Source: Spirochaetales bacterium (GTDB lineage Bacteria; Spirochaetota; Spirochaetia; DSM-2461). Taken from it: DNA of 64,000 nt. The number at the start of each line of letters is the position of its first letter. The stretch's first letter is position 1. Positions 17,259-27,243 of the stretch are shown piece after piece. Below the pieces are notes generated by a model. The model saw only the letters and a program-made list of their open reading frames with translations, was not told the origin of the DNA and did no database searches. Location: the NCBI GenBank assembly GCA_016936555.1, contig JAFGXR010000020.1, positions 1 through 64,000 on the forward strand, written 5' to 3'. A program made the position numbers and the translations under genes.

Positions 17259-18313
17259 AAATTGTTATCGATGCCAGAATGATAGAAATGTCCGGTATCG
17301 GAAGATATCTCAGAACTCTTTTACCGGTATTGCTGGATATTAAAGAAGTCCGTGTCACATTGCTGGGCAGCCTGAAGGAACTGGATAGATATAAATCTGA
17401 TTATGTGGAGATTAAAGAAATCAGATCTAAAATATATAACCCTCTTGAGCATGTGGAACTGGCGCTGAAAATCCCCGAATGCTATGTGTTTTTTTCTCCC
17501 CATTTCATCACGCCTCTTTTTCCCGTAAGAGCTAAAAAACGGATAACGACAATCCACGATTTATTTCATCTATCTGAGTATTCAGAATTTGGTTTTCTAA
17601 AGGAAAAGTATCTTCATTTTCTGTTTCGAAATGCGGTGAGGAAAACAGATCGGATTGTAAATGTCTCCGCTTCCACGGAAAATCATTTGTGGAGTTTATT
17701 CCCGGAATCAAAAGGAAAAACAACGGTAATCTATAACGGCATCGATAGGGACCTCTTTTCAGAATCAAATCTAAATAGACCGGATACCTCTCCGTATATC
17801 TTATTTGTGGGCAACATAAAAAAGCATAAGAACCTCCACAGGCTCGTACAGATCTTTTCGGAACCCGAATTATCAGGGCTGAAACTGATTATTGTAGGAG
17901 ACAGAGATAATTTCAGAAATGGAATTAAGGATTTTGATAACTTAACTGATAGGAACAATAATATTTTCTTTACGGGGAAAGTATCAGACAATGAATTGAT
18001 CGCTTACTATGCCTATGCCGGTTTTCTGGTTTTCCCCTCTTTATTTGAAGGGTTCGGATATCCTCCGCTGGAAGCTCTTTCCTGCAATACGCCGGTTATC
18101 GGATCCGATATTCCAGTTTTAAGAGAGATCTGCGGCGATTCCATGTTCTATTTCAACCCGCTGGACAGTGAAGATATGAAAAAGAGAATTCTGGAGTTTG
18201 CTTCAGATCCGGATCTTCAGAAACGATGTCTCGCGTCGAAGGAGAAATACCTTCAAAGATGCACAATTGAGAACTTCAGAGAACAGCATGTTGCTCTCTT
18301 TACGGAATGGTGA
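17255..18313 (+). CDS. Glycosyltransferase family 4
   Basis: 352 residues in the GT-B fold: an N-terminal Rossmann domain ('MSGIGRYLRTLLP' acceptor loop) and a C-terminal nucleotide-sugar domain with 'LFVGNIKKHKNL' and the donor-binding 'EGFGYPPLEALSC' motif. It likely adds a hexose such as mannose to the lipid-linked glycan. It ends in a 14-base tail-to-tail overlap with the membrane protein on the other strand. Confidence 0.85.
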   Translation: MKIVIDARMIEMSGIGRYLRTLLPVLLDIKEVRVTLLGSLKELDRYKSDYVEIKEIRSKIYNPLEHVELALKIPECYVFFSPHFITPLFPVRAKKRITTIHDLFHLSEYSEFGFLKEKYLHFLFRNAVRKTDRIVNVSASTENHLWSLFPESKGKTTVIYNGIDRDLFSESNLNRPDTSPYILFVGNIKKHKNLHRLVQIFSEPELSGLKLIIVGDRDNFRNGIKDFDNLTDRNNNIFFTGKVSDNELIAYYAYAGFLVFPSLFEGFGYPPLEALSCNTPVIGSDIPVLREICGDSMFYFNPLDSEDMKKRILEFASDPDLQKRCLASKEKYLQRCTIENFREQHVALFTEW

Positions 18314-19655
18314 GTAACAGTATCTCGCTTTTTTCGCCGTTGAATTCTATCTCACCTACTTTAATCCTCTTTGTAAAGCGATCGGGTACAGGAATATCTT
18401 TTTCTCTGAAATTATCATCTATTATGAGATAGCACGTCTCTATCTCCGGATGATCATTCAAAGACATAAAATGAAAGTAATCTCTCTCCATAAAAGCGTA
18501 CCATTCGTTACCTCCGCCGAATACGGGAAGGTTCTCGTCGGTAATAAGATTCTGCAGCTTCGCTGAATAACTGCTCAATGGCTCGGGCTGCCGGTTATGT
18601 TCGATTCTGATTATGTGCTGAGGTGTATATAAGAGAAAAAACAGAAAAAGGATCACCATGGCTTTGTTCAATCTGGTAGCCACCAGAACAGCCATATAGA
18701 GAAAAACCGGATAGGCGAATACGGCATAGTTGTGGTTTGCTCTGGGAAGAATGATGCTCTGGAGAATGGCTCCCGCTAAGAGGAATATCAGAAGCTTTTC
18801 TGTTTTATACATTTTAAGAGCCACAAAAATCACGAACATCGAAAGGAATACAATTAAATCGACCAGATGCCTATGTCCGGTGGAATAGAGAAAGTAATAA
18901 AGCAGATAGTTTTTTACGGCATCGGTGATTGAATCTGACAATTCGCTGCCGAGAGAGGAGAATGCGCCATAATGGAGAAAAATATAGTACAGGGCTCCCA
19001 GCGCAATCCCTGAAATGAAAATAAAGAGATCACGGATAAGACGTTTTTTATCGTCTTTGTAATAAGCGAGCGTACTGAGAAAATAGGCAAAGGAATATAT
19101 GAACGCAGAGAGCCCCATGGGATGAGTTTCAAACGCAATCATTCCCGTAAGAGCTGAAAAGAAAAACCTCTTATCCATAAAAAGGTAGAGAGACAGACTC
19201 GCAAAGAAGAAAGCAAAGGCATCGGACCTGGTTTTATTGGCCATCGAGAGGAAAGGTTCTGCGATCAGAAAGAGAAGAACCAGAAACGCGAGCTGCTTTT
19301 TATCGAGGCCGATTTTCCTGAAAATGAAGTACCAGAGGACGATGGAGGCATAAACAAAAAAAGAAGAAATACCGTGGGCGGTAATCTTGGTCCAGCCGAA
19401 TATATTGAAGACCGCGCTGTACACTCTGGCATAGGTTTTCCCGAAAAAGGCGACGCCACCGACTTCACCCGTTCTGAAAACCGAATCATATTCATAACCC
19501 TTTTCCGTGTAGCTGTATATAAAGGAGTGTGACCAGGCGTCATCGATGTCATCGGAAAGATAATTGTTAAACATAAATATATGGATGAGAATGGCCGCTG
19601 CAAAAAGGGAATAGTGCAACAATCTGTAGTTCTTTTCAGTTTCCGATATTTTCAT
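18300..19655 (-). CDS. Multi-spanning GT-C-like membrane protein
   Basis: 451 residues with about ten hydrophobic helices and a soluble C-terminal tail of about 90 residues. The first loop after helix 1 contains 'LSDDIDDAWS', an acidic motif like the catalytic Asp pair of GT-C (ArnT/PMT-like) transferases that use polyprenyl-phosphate sugars. With the gtrA-gtrB pair next door it is the natural candidate for the third, transferring partner, although it is on the opposite strand. A Wzy-type polymerase is the alternative. No ribosome site stands out. Confidence 0.6.
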   Translation of the reverse strand: MKISETEKNYRLLHYSLFAAAILIHIFMFNNYLSDDIDDAWSHSFIYSYTEKGYEYDSVFRTGEVGGVAFFGKTYARVYSAVFNIFGWTKITAHGISSFFVYASIVLWYFIFRKIGLDKKQLAFLVLLFLIAEPFLSMANKTRSDAFAFFFASLSLYLFMDKRFFFSALTGMIAFETHPMGLSAFIYSFAYFLSTLAYYKDDKKRLIRDLFIFISGIALGALYYIFLHYGAFSSLGSELSDSITDAVKNYLLYYFLYSTGHRHLVDLIVFLSMFVIFVALKMYKTEKLLIFLLAGAILQSIILPRANHNYAVFAYPVFLYMAVLVATRLNKAMVILFLFFLLYTPQHIIRIEHNRQPEPLSSYSAKLQNLITDENLPVFGGGNEWYAFMERDYFHFMSLNDHPEIETCYLIIDDNFREKDIPVPDRFTKRIKVGEIEFNGEKSEILLLTIP

Positions 19656-19709
19656 AGAATGAATGGTATAATAAAATGTTTAAGATGAGAAGGATAATAT
19701 AATTTAGAA

Positions 19710-20714
19710 ATGACAACATATTCATTAATTGTTACATACGGCAATCGATTTGCCTTATTGGAAAAAACAATCAGCGCCTGCCTAAGCGAAGGTATAGGAA
19801 GAGTCGTCGTTGTCGATAACAATTCAGACAAGGAAAGCCGCGCACAGTTACAGAATCTGGAAGCAGAATCCCCCGTGATAACGGTACTCTATCAGGACCG
19901 TAATCTGGGGTCTGCCGGAGGATATAAGAAAGGCCTGGAATACATTCGCAGCTCCTGTTCCGACTGTGACTTTATATGGCTTCTCGATGATGATAACAAA
20001 CCGGTTGAAGACTCCCTGCGGCAATTGAAAGATTACTGGCAGGCCAATAATCTGGATTATCATAAAACGGCTCTGATGTCTTATCGTCCGGACCGCACCG
20101 CCTACCGCATTGCCATTCGCAGGGGAAACCCCGATTATGTTCTCGAAAGGCCCGACAGTTTCTGGGGATTCCATTTGCTCAGTATCCTCGGTAAAGTCAT
20201 TCGCGTTCTTAAGCGGAGGATGGGTAAAACCTTATATCGCGAAAATGAAGCAATACGCTCCGGCCAGATATCAGTCGCCACTTACGGTGGAATGTTCTTT
20301 CATAAATCCCTTCTTGATACGATCGGTTATCCTGATGAGGACTATTACCTTTATGCGGACGATCATCAATGGAGCTACAGGATAACAAAGAGAGGGGGAG
20401 CTATTTTTCTTCTGCTCGACAGCGTTCTGGAGGACATCGACAGGTCCTGGAATGTTCGGGATAATACTAGCACGGTGTTCGATGTCATCGGGAAAGGTTC
20501 GGGGTTCCGAATATATTATACGGTTCGCAATCGAATCCTCTTCGAAAAAGAGAATCTGGTTCAGAAATATCCCTTATACAGATTGAATCTCTTCCTTTTT
20601 GAGACAATTTACCGATTGATTTCCCGGAAAAAAGGGTACGGTAATCGCGAAATCCTGAGAAGGGCGATTTCTGACGGATTAAAGGGAGTGAAAGGAAAAG
20701 TGCCGGATCTCTAA
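19710..20714 (+). CDS. Glycosyltransferase family 2 (galactofuranosyl/rhamnosyl-transferase-like)
   Basis: 334 residues with the GT-A features 'IVTYGNRFALLEKT', 'VVVDNNSD' and the metal site 'DFIWLLDDDNKP' near residue 92. A long 'YLYADDHQWSYR' acceptor region near 215 is typical of the GlfT/rhamnosyltransferase branch. There is no membrane helix. It is transcribed alone between two opposite-strand genes, converging on the flippase gene with a 14-base gap. Confidence 0.8.
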   Translation: MTTYSLIVTYGNRFALLEKTISACLSEGIGRVVVVDNNSDKESRAQLQNLEAESPVITVLYQDRNLGSAGGYKKGLEYIRSSCSDCDFIWLLDDDNKPVEDSLRQLKDYWQANNLDYHKTALMSYRPDRTAYRIAIRRGNPDYVLERPDSFWGFHLLSILGKVIRVLKRRMGKTLYRENEAIRSGQISVATYGGMFFHKSLLDTIGYPDEDYYLYADDHQWSYRITKRGGAIFLLLDSVLEDIDRSWNVRDNTSTVFDVIGKGSGFRIYYTVRNRILFEKENLVQKYPLYRLNLFLFETIYRLISRKKGYGNREILRRAISDGLKGVKGKVPDL

Positions 20715-20728
20715 GCGTTGAACCCCTG

Positions 20729-22174
20729 TCAGATTTTCCCTACTTTCTTTTTCACCAGGGACAGGATATGCATAGCCGTTGATTCCTTCAGTAACGTGAG
20801 CGCTGTTCCGTAGAGAAAAAAGCATATTCCAACTGATAATAAAACCAGGAATACGGGATTCAGATTCAATTTTCCCAGATAAAATACAACGGGAAGAAAT
20901 AAAAGAGATGCCAGAGGGTATATGAGATGCTTTATACTCAATATTTTTATTCTCTTTTTATAGCTCACCATTATCAGAAGAAAAAGACAGAGGCTCAGCT
21001 CCGACGTTAAGGTTGCAAGGGCCGCGCCCAGATTTGAATAAATGGGAATGAGGACCAGGTTTAAAATGAAATTCACTGCAGCGCCTAATACGTAGGCGCG
21101 TAGAACCATTTTCTCTTCATTCATGGGGATCAGGATCTGGAGGCTTAACATCTGGCTGATTCCGACAATGGGAATAAGAGCAGATAAGACTATCATCGTA
21201 TTGCCGGCGGAGAGAAAACCGGAACCGGAAAAGAGAAGCAGAATTTCTCTGGCCAGGAGAATCAGACCTGCTGCCGAAGGGACGGCAACGAACAGAATTC
21301 CTGAGACGGATTTTTGAATTGTCTCATAGAACTCCTTCATCTGATTCTTTTCCTTGTAATAGGATAGTCGGGGGATTAGGACTGTCGTGATTGTCGTTAC
21401 GAGAACGATGATGATTCTGTTTATTTTTATAGCTGAATTGTATAACCCGACAGAGATATCGCTATCGAGAAAACCCAGCATGACCGAATCGAGATTCTGA
21501 AATACGGTTGTCGAAACGCTGAGAACGCTGAAGAGAATGACAGGTTTTAAATGGGCTTTCAAATCAGCCGCCTTGAAGCTGAAATCCAGATATCTCCAGC
21601 TCATAATACAGTTCAGCAGAGAATCGCCCAGATAAAGAAGGACGAAAATCAGAGCGTATTTGTCCGTGTCCTCCTTGGTTTTTACAAGGAGCAGGAGTCC
21701 CGCAATTGAAACCACTTTGACAATAACGCTTCGTATAGCCACCTTTTGAAACGCTTCCAGGCCGTTGAAGAACCAGTCGATTGTAAAAACCGATAAGAAA
21801 ATGCTTATGCCGAAATATGAAAAAATAACTCTGGACGAGGCGAACCGAGGGATGGAAAATACGAGAAAGAAATAGAGTGCCGAAGAGAAGAGGGCAAAAA
21901 CAGAACTCAGCACGATAAGCTGTGTAAATGTTTTTTTCAGCGATGGTAAATCATCTCTTCTCTTTGCTATCTCTCTTATCCCGTATATCGGGATCCCCAG
22001 TGTCGCAATCATGATAAAATACTGTGAAAAGGATTTTGCAAAGTTTACCTGACCGATTCCTTCAGGTCCAAGGATCCTCGATGCATAGGGAAAGGTTACC
22101 AGCGGAAAGAGAAGCATGGTCAATTTGTAAAGAAAGGTGAACAGGAAATTACTGCGTAATGAATTCTGACTCAT
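20729..22174 (-). CDS. Polysaccharide repeat-unit flippase (Wzx/RfbX type)
   Basis: 481 residues, about 12-14 membrane helices. The N-terminal sequence 'LFPLVTFPYASRILGPEG' is characteristic of the RfbX branch of the MATE/MVF superfamily. It should move lipid-linked repeat units across the inner membrane. It is the last gene of the minus-strand glycan operon, overlapping the upstream GT4 gene by four bases. Confidence 0.88.
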   Translation of the reverse strand: MSQNSLRSNFLFTFLYKLTMLLFPLVTFPYASRILGPEGIGQVNFAKSFSQYFIMIATLGIPIYGIREIAKRRDDLPSLKKTFTQLIVLSSVFALFSSALYFFLVFSIPRFASSRVIFSYFGISIFLSVFTIDWFFNGLEAFQKVAIRSVIVKVVSIAGLLLLVKTKEDTDKYALIFVLLYLGDSLLNCIMSWRYLDFSFKAADLKAHLKPVILFSVLSVSTTVFQNLDSVMLGFLDSDISVGLYNSAIKINRIIIVLVTTITTVLIPRLSYYKEKNQMKEFYETIQKSVSGILFVAVPSAAGLILLAREILLLFSGSGFLSAGNTMIVLSALIPIVGISQMLSLQILIPMNEEKMVLRAYVLGAAVNFILNLVLIPIYSNLGAALATLTSELSLCLFLLIMVSYKKRIKILSIKHLIYPLASLLFLPVVFYLGKLNLNPVFLVLLSVGICFFLYGTALTLLKESTAMHILSLVKKKVGKI

Positions 22175-23370
22175 CTCTCAGATAAGACCTTTCCATAGAG
22201 TTCCAGATGTTCCGCTATAATCACTTCGGGAAGAAACCGCCTGGAAGATTCCAGACATTTTTGTCTCATTTCCTCTCTCTTCTCTCCGGTCTGTATCTTC
22301 CTGATCCGTTCTATAAGCTGCGATTCATTATCGGGATCTATGGAAAAACCGTTTTGACCTTCTTCGATCATTTCGGGAATGCCTCCCCGGTTTGAACCGA
22401 TGACAGGTACACCGTAGCTGAAGGATTCCAGAACAACCCGTCCCAAAGGTTCATGCCATTGGGATAGAACCAGAAGAACATCTATCCGGGGAAAAAAATC
22501 CTCCGGCTTTACATGACCTGAAAATTCAACCTTCAGATCTTTTACTTTGCTCTTTAGCGACTCTAAATAATCCGCATCCCCATCCCCGGCAATATAAAGC
22601 TCTGTATTATTATCTCCCAGAGTTCTCAGGGCGGATATGGCCACCTCAATTCCTTTGGTCGGATGAATCCTTCCGAAATATCCGAGTTTCAATACTCCGC
22701 TCTTCCGTGGCTCAGACTCGTGAAAACCGGATTCCGCCGGTCTTCCGTAAGCATTGAAAATCCTTTTTCTGACGGTGGCCCTGCTGAAAAAATCATATGA
22801 TAAATGACGATTCAATACAAAATCGCTTATGCCGATGACCGCATTTACATGGCGGGACACAATTTTCTGGGGAAATGAGAAGGCTGCACAAAGAGTGCAC
22901 TGATTCTCGCAATTACGTCCATTTTTGAACATTGTCGCATTGGGGCATAATAATTTATATCCCCTCAGTGTGTGGATTACCGGTATGGACAGTTTTTGGG
23001 CAACCTCCCAGGCCGAGACGGAAAAACCATCGAGAGCCTGGGAATGAATGAGATCCGGTTTCTCCTCAATCAGAATCTTTTTCAAACTGAAACCCATAAA
23101 TGGGTTGTAGATATCCAGTAAATGCCAAAGAGCCTTTTTGATTTTGCTCTGCGGTTTTGAAGGAGGAAACCAGTACATATTCCAGAGTCTGATTTTCCTG
23201 ATATCAACACCGTTGAGCCTGTAGTTCTCCTTTTCGCCGGTTCTGCTGGTTGAGACGACAGTGACTTTATGACCGCTTCGGGCCAGTCCTTCAGCAAGAA
23301 ACTGGGTCGATTTGTCGCCCCCGCCATGTATATCAGGATAATATCTGGCATTAATGATCAGAATTTTCAT
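22171..23370 (-). CDS. Glycosyltransferase family 4
   Basis: 399 residues. An N-terminal 'DIHGGGDKSTQFLAEGLARSG' acceptor loop and a C-terminal donor domain 'LGYFGRIHPTKGIEVAI' with 'SYGVPVIGSNRGGIPEMI' place it in GT4. A four-cysteine patch near 137-148 ('CPNATMF..CENQCTLC') is the cysteine cluster of a known GT4 subgroup and may bind metal. It overlaps both neighbours by four bases and belongs to the seven-gene minus-strand operon. Confidence 0.85.
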   Translation of the reverse strand: MKILIINARYYPDIHGGGDKSTQFLAEGLARSGHKVTVVSTSRTGEKENYRLNGVDIRKIRLWNMYWFPPSKPQSKIKKALWHLLDIYNPFMGFSLKKILIEEKPDLIHSQALDGFSVSAWEVAQKLSIPVIHTLRGYKLLCPNATMFKNGRNCENQCTLCAAFSFPQKIVSRHVNAVIGISDFVLNRHLSYDFFSRATVRKRIFNAYGRPAESGFHESEPRKSGVLKLGYFGRIHPTKGIEVAISALRTLGDNNTELYIAGDGDADYLESLKSKVKDLKVEFSGHVKPEDFFPRIDVLLVLSQWHEPLGRVVLESFSYGVPVIGSNRGGIPEMIEEGQNGFSIDPDNESQLIERIRKIQTGEKREEMRQKCLESSRRFLPEVIIAEHLELYGKVLSER

Positions 23371-24455
23371 TTCTCAGTATTTCTGGACCGGATAAAGGAA
23401 TCAAGTCTGTTTCGAAATTCATAGTTCGAAAAGCGTTCGGCGTGCTTTCTTATCGCTGCAGAATCGAAGACCATGTTCTCAAATCTCAGAATTCCTTCTT
23501 TCATGGAGCTGACTGTCTGTTCCGTAAAAAAGACACCTGTTTTACCGTCCTCTATCGAGTCGAGAACCCCGCCGCTTCCATAGGCTATTACCGGACGACC
23601 GCAGGCCTGTGCTTCGAGAGGAGTAATGCCGAAATCCTCAAATCCGGGGAAAAGAAATGCTTTGCAGCGCTGATAATAATCTCTGGACTCAGAATCAGAA
23701 AGACGCCCTTTGAACTCAACCGTGGGACTTGCGATTTTCTTCAGGTCTTTTTCCAGTGGCCCGGCTCCGATTATAACCAGTTTCCGTTTCAGTTCATTGC
23801 AGGACTTAATAGCCAGGTCAATCCGTTTGTAGGGTATGAGCCGCGATAATATCAGGAAAAACTCTTCCGCCTCTTTTCCGTTCGGTTCAAAAAAATCCGT
23901 ATCGACAGGCGGGTGGATTACTTCGGCTTCCCGTCTGTAGACCTTCAGGATTCTTCTCTTTACGAGATTGGAGTTGGCTATGAAATAATCCACTCTCATG
24001 GCGCTCAGGGCATCCCATTGGCGAATCCGGTGCATCGTTTTTTTCATAGCGGTTCTCGTTATAAACCCCGATGATTTCATATAATCGTGATAAAGATCCC
24101 ATGCATATCTCATGGGAGTATGCACGTAGGATATATGGAGAGTGTCTGCTCTGGTTATAACGCCTTTCGCGCAGGAGGAGGAACTGCTTATGACCAGATC
24201 GTAATCTGATAAATCGAAACTTTCAAAAGCTCTCGGCATCAGGCTGAGCATTTTTGTATAGAATTTCCCGGAAAAAGGGATCTTCTGCATAAAGGAAGCA
24301 TGAACCTTTTCAGGGGGAAAAAAACGGGCCATATTTTTTTCGTTATACACAGTCGTAAAGATGTCGGCTTCGGGAAATAGCTTCAGAATCTGTTCTACAA
24401 CTCTTTCCGATCCGCCGTATATTGTCAGCCACTCATGGACAATTGCGACTCTCAA
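23367..24455 (-). CDS. Glycosyltransferase family 4
   Basis: 362 residues. The N-terminal 'VHEWLTIYGGSERVVEQI' and 'YVHTPMRYAWDLYHDYM' elements are typical of a GT4 subgroup found in O-antigen and exopolysaccharide loci. The C-terminal domain has 'FLILSRLIPYKRIDLAI' and 'FGITPLEAQACGRPVIAYG'. The acceptor and donor cannot be read from sequence. It overlaps the downstream GT4 by four bases and abuts the MraY-like gene. Confidence 0.85.
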   Translation of the reverse strand: MRVAIVHEWLTIYGGSERVVEQILKLFPEADIFTTVYNEKNMARFFPPEKVHASFMQKIPFSGKFYTKMLSLMPRAFESFDLSDYDLVISSSSSCAKGVITRADTLHISYVHTPMRYAWDLYHDYMKSSGFITRTAMKKTMHRIRQWDALSAMRVDYFIANSNLVKRRILKVYRREAEVIHPPVDTDFFEPNGKEAEEFFLILSRLIPYKRIDLAIKSCNELKRKLVIIGAGPLEKDLKKIASPTVEFKGRLSDSESRDYYQRCKAFLFPGFEDFGITPLEAQACGRPVIAYGSGGVLDSIEDGKTGVFFTEQTVSSMKEGILRFENMVFDSAAIRKHAERFSNYEFRNRLDSFIRSRNTEK

Positions 24456-25520
24456 CTATAACTCCTTTTTGCTGTAATGCAGATACAGAAAAAAGATAAT
24501 GACAATAATCCAGGAACATAGAATTATGAAGTAGTTCTCTCGTCCCGATGACTCGAATACAATTACGGAAACCCCCATGATGATACATAGGCCATAAATA
24601 ACCGCCAGTATGTTTCGAACACTCAAGCCTAAATTCATCATTTTGTGGTGAAGATGAAACCTGTCGGGACTGAATATGTTTCTCTTTTCCCTTTTCCTCC
24701 GCCAGATAGCAGCTACGACATCGAGAATCGGAATGAGCAGCATTGTGAGGGGCATGACCAATGAAGTCGATTCTCCCGTAAAGGCCGCTATCGGCAACAG
24801 GGCGAGAATAAAACCGAGAAACAAACTGCCCGAATCCCCCATGAAGATTTTTGCGGGAGGGAAGTTGAAAAAAAGATACCCGAAAAGCGATCCGATCAAA
24901 GCATAAATAATAATGGCGGGAAGCAATTGCCCGTAAAGGAGGAAAACAAAACCATATACAAGAGATGCTATGATACTGATTCCCGATGATAACCCGTCGA
25001 CTCCGTCTATCATGTTGATTGCATTGGAAATGCCTACAAGCCAAAGGATCGTCACCGGTACCGCGAGCAAACCGAGCTCAAGTGAAACACCGGAAAAAGG
25101 TATCTGTATCCGCTCTATTTGAGCGCCGCCGGCTACAACCAGTATTGAAGCGATAAATTGCCCCAGAAGTTTATAGCGGGCTCTGATTTGTGCAAAATCG
25201 TCAAGAACCCCGATAATGAAAATAACAACCAGGCTAAGAGCCAGCAAAAGGATGCTGAGCTGTGGATTGCTGAATAAAGTCAGATCGCCTGAAATCATTC
25301 TGACCAGAGCAGGTGATATCAGGGCAGATATGAAAAAGGAGACAAAAATCCCGATGCCTCCGAGACGGGATGTGTTTTCCGTATGTACTTTGCGATGGTT
25401 TACTTCATCATATAAACCATGCTTATGAGATAGATATATAAGAACAGGGGTCAGATAGAGATTCAGCAGGAATCCGATTGCCAAAGAAATCCCTATAACC
25501 AGTATTATCGTATTGTCCAA
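24456..25520 (-). CDS. WecA/TagO-type polyprenyl-phosphate GlcNAc-1-phosphate transferase
   Basis: 354 residues with about ten membrane helices. Family marks in order: 'RKVHTENTSRLGGIGIF', the catalytic 'GVLDDFAQIRARYKLLGQ', 'NAINMIDGVDGLSSG', 'FMGDSGSLFLGF' and the 'DRFHLHHKMM' loop that separates WecA/TagO from MraY. It primes glycan assembly by placing a HexNAc-1-phosphate on undecaprenyl phosphate. The same operon also holds a WbaP/WcaJ-type priming enzyme, so two unrelated initiators coexist. Confidence 0.88.
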   Translation of the reverse strand: MDNTIILVIGISLAIGFLLNLYLTPVLIYLSHKHGLYDEVNHRKVHTENTSRLGGIGIFVSFFISALISPALVRMISGDLTLFSNPQLSILLLALSLVVIFIIGVLDDFAQIRARYKLLGQFIASILVVAGGAQIERIQIPFSGVSLELGLLAVPVTILWLVGISNAINMIDGVDGLSSGISIIASLVYGFVFLLYGQLLPAIIIYALIGSLFGYLFFNFPPAKIFMGDSGSLFLGFILALLPIAAFTGESTSLVMPLTMLLIPILDVVAAIWRRKREKRNIFSPDRFHLHHKMMNLGLSVRNILAVIYGLCIIMGVSVIVFESSGRENYFIILCSWIIVIIFFLYLHYSKKEL

Positions 25521-25569
25521 GTTTTTCGCCTCAGTTTATTGTATTTAAAATATAAATGTTCACGGACTT

Positions 25570-27243
25570 TTATTCCAGAACCAAGTTCCCCGATCTGTTT
25601 TTTAATCCATCTATTTCGTTGAACAATTCTTCTCTCTTGTATCTTTTTCCATGGTAGATAATATCGTTTTCAAGTGAAAGATTTCCCGAAGCATCGGGAA
25701 AGAGAATTTCCCCCATCGTATTGATGACGGAGCCTCTTCCCGATGAAAACAGAATAGAGGGTGCGATATCCAGAAAGCTGGCTATCCTGGAACTCTCCAT
25801 ATAGTTTATACCGGAGGGACTTATAATGATAAGTGGTATATATTCAAATAGATGGTCGTCTTTCCAGTTCATTGAACCGTTTGTGGAAAAAGAAGGTTCA
25901 TCGATTCCGACCGTGTGGTCTCCATAGATAAATAAGTAGGTTCCGGGATACTCTTTCTGAACTTTTGTGATAAAGTCTCCCAAAGCCCTGTCCACATAGG
26001 AGAATGTCAGCATGTAATTCCGGACATTTTTATTCTCGATTTTATCCAGGATCGGATGACTGTAATAAAGAGGTACATTCGTAAAAGGACCGTGGCTGCT
26101 CATCGTTATGTGGTGGAAATAAAAAGGCTCTTTTTCTTCTCCCATCTTTTTCAGCATGAAATCATAGACATTTTCATCAGGTGCCCCCCAGCCGACTTCA
26201 TTCAGTTTCATATTGCCGAGCTCCCAGAATTGGTCAAATCCGACTTTACGCAGATTCACGAATCTATTATAGAAACCGCCTTCATTTCCATGAAAGGCAA
26301 GTTTTGAGAAACCGGACAGTTTCTTTACAAATGAATTGGGATATTCATAGATCGAGAACTGGGCAGCCGGAAATCCGCTGATTGCTTCGACTGAGTTGAA
26401 AACGGAAAATTCCGCATCGGAGGAATTTCCTGTTTTATGCTGGGATAAGAGATAGGGAAAGTAGATGTTATTTCGGGCCGCATCATTGAGAAAAGGCATA
26501 ATTTCAACGCCGGAGTACTCAAGCCCGATCAGATCAGCATTCAGGGATTCGACCTGGATTGATATTATATTGCTGAGGTGATCCTTTTCCGGGATTTCCA
26601 GAGGTGGTCCGTACTCAATTTTATCAATATACTCCAGTTCATTAATGGTCAGATCATATATCTGGGAATACAGTGTCCCGTACTTGCAGTTTCTTCTTAT
26701 ATGGGAGCTGAATTTGATTGCATCGGGAGTGAAGTAGTCCATCCTGTAAAAAACGTACAGAGACATCAATCCGACGAGGGGTACCAGGATTATTGATAGA
26801 GGTAACAATCGAAGCCTGATCTTTGTATAGAAGCGCAGAAGGACAATAACAGGTATCAGATCGATAAGCGGGAGATAGAGCCGGGGATTATTAATGATTA
26901 TGCTCAGAGAGCCTATGGCCCGCAGCCCCTCAAAAAAACTGTAAATAAACTGCGGAAGTGTGAGAAGCTGTCCGGAATAAAGATAATAAGCCGCATGTAT
27001 GGATAAGTAGAGAGTCTGAATAATATAAGCGGCGGCTATAAAGCTTTTTCTTTTGAAGACAAAGGCAATTCTCCAGAAAAAATAGAGAAATAAAAAGTTT
27101 TTCAGAATGATCTGATAGACTTTGGTATAGGCTCCCTGAGTGATGATCCATTGAATTCCTGTTAACTTGACGGTATTGGCTATGATAAAAAGAAGAAACA
27201 GAATTTCTATAGGGAATGAGATTTTTCTTAGATATTTCAGCAT
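25570..27243 (-). CDS. LtaS-like alkaline-phosphatase-superfamily membrane enzyme
   Basis: 557 residues. Five N-terminal membrane helices (to about residue 170) precede a periplasmic sulfatase-fold domain with 'ISIQVESLNADLIG', 'HHITMSSHGPFTN' and 'LFIYGDHTVG', the metal-site motifs of lipoteichoic acid synthases and phosphoglycerol transferases. The nucleophile region reads 'KTGNSSDAEF'. LtaS has Thr before the 'SD' pair, so here the likely nucleophile is Ser. It probably adds phosphoglycerol or phosphoethanolamine to the glycan made by this operon. It starts one base after the Wzi-like gene ends. Confidence 0.8.
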   Translation of the reverse strand: MLKYLRKISFPIEILFLLFIIANTVKLTGIQWIITQGAYTKVYQIILKNFLFLYFFWRIAFVFKRKSFIAAAYIIQTLYLSIHAAYYLYSGQLLTLPQFIYSFFEGLRAIGSLSIIINNPRLYLPLIDLIPVIVLLRFYTKIRLRLLPLSIILVPLVGLMSLYVFYRMDYFTPDAIKFSSHIRRNCKYGTLYSQIYDLTINELEYIDKIEYGPPLEIPEKDHLSNIISIQVESLNADLIGLEYSGVEIMPFLNDAARNNIYFPYLLSQHKTGNSSDAEFSVFNSVEAISGFPAAQFSIYEYPNSFVKKLSGFSKLAFHGNEGGFYNRFVNLRKVGFDQFWELGNMKLNEVGWGAPDENVYDFMLKKMGEEKEPFYFHHITMSSHGPFTNVPLYYSHPILDKIENKNVRNYMLTFSYVDRALGDFITKVQKEYPGTYLFIYGDHTVGIDEPSFSTNGSMNWKDDHLFEYIPLIIISPSGINYMESSRIASFLDIAPSILFSSGRGSVINTMGEILFPDASGNLSLENDIIYHGKRYKREELFNEIDGLKNRSGNLVLE

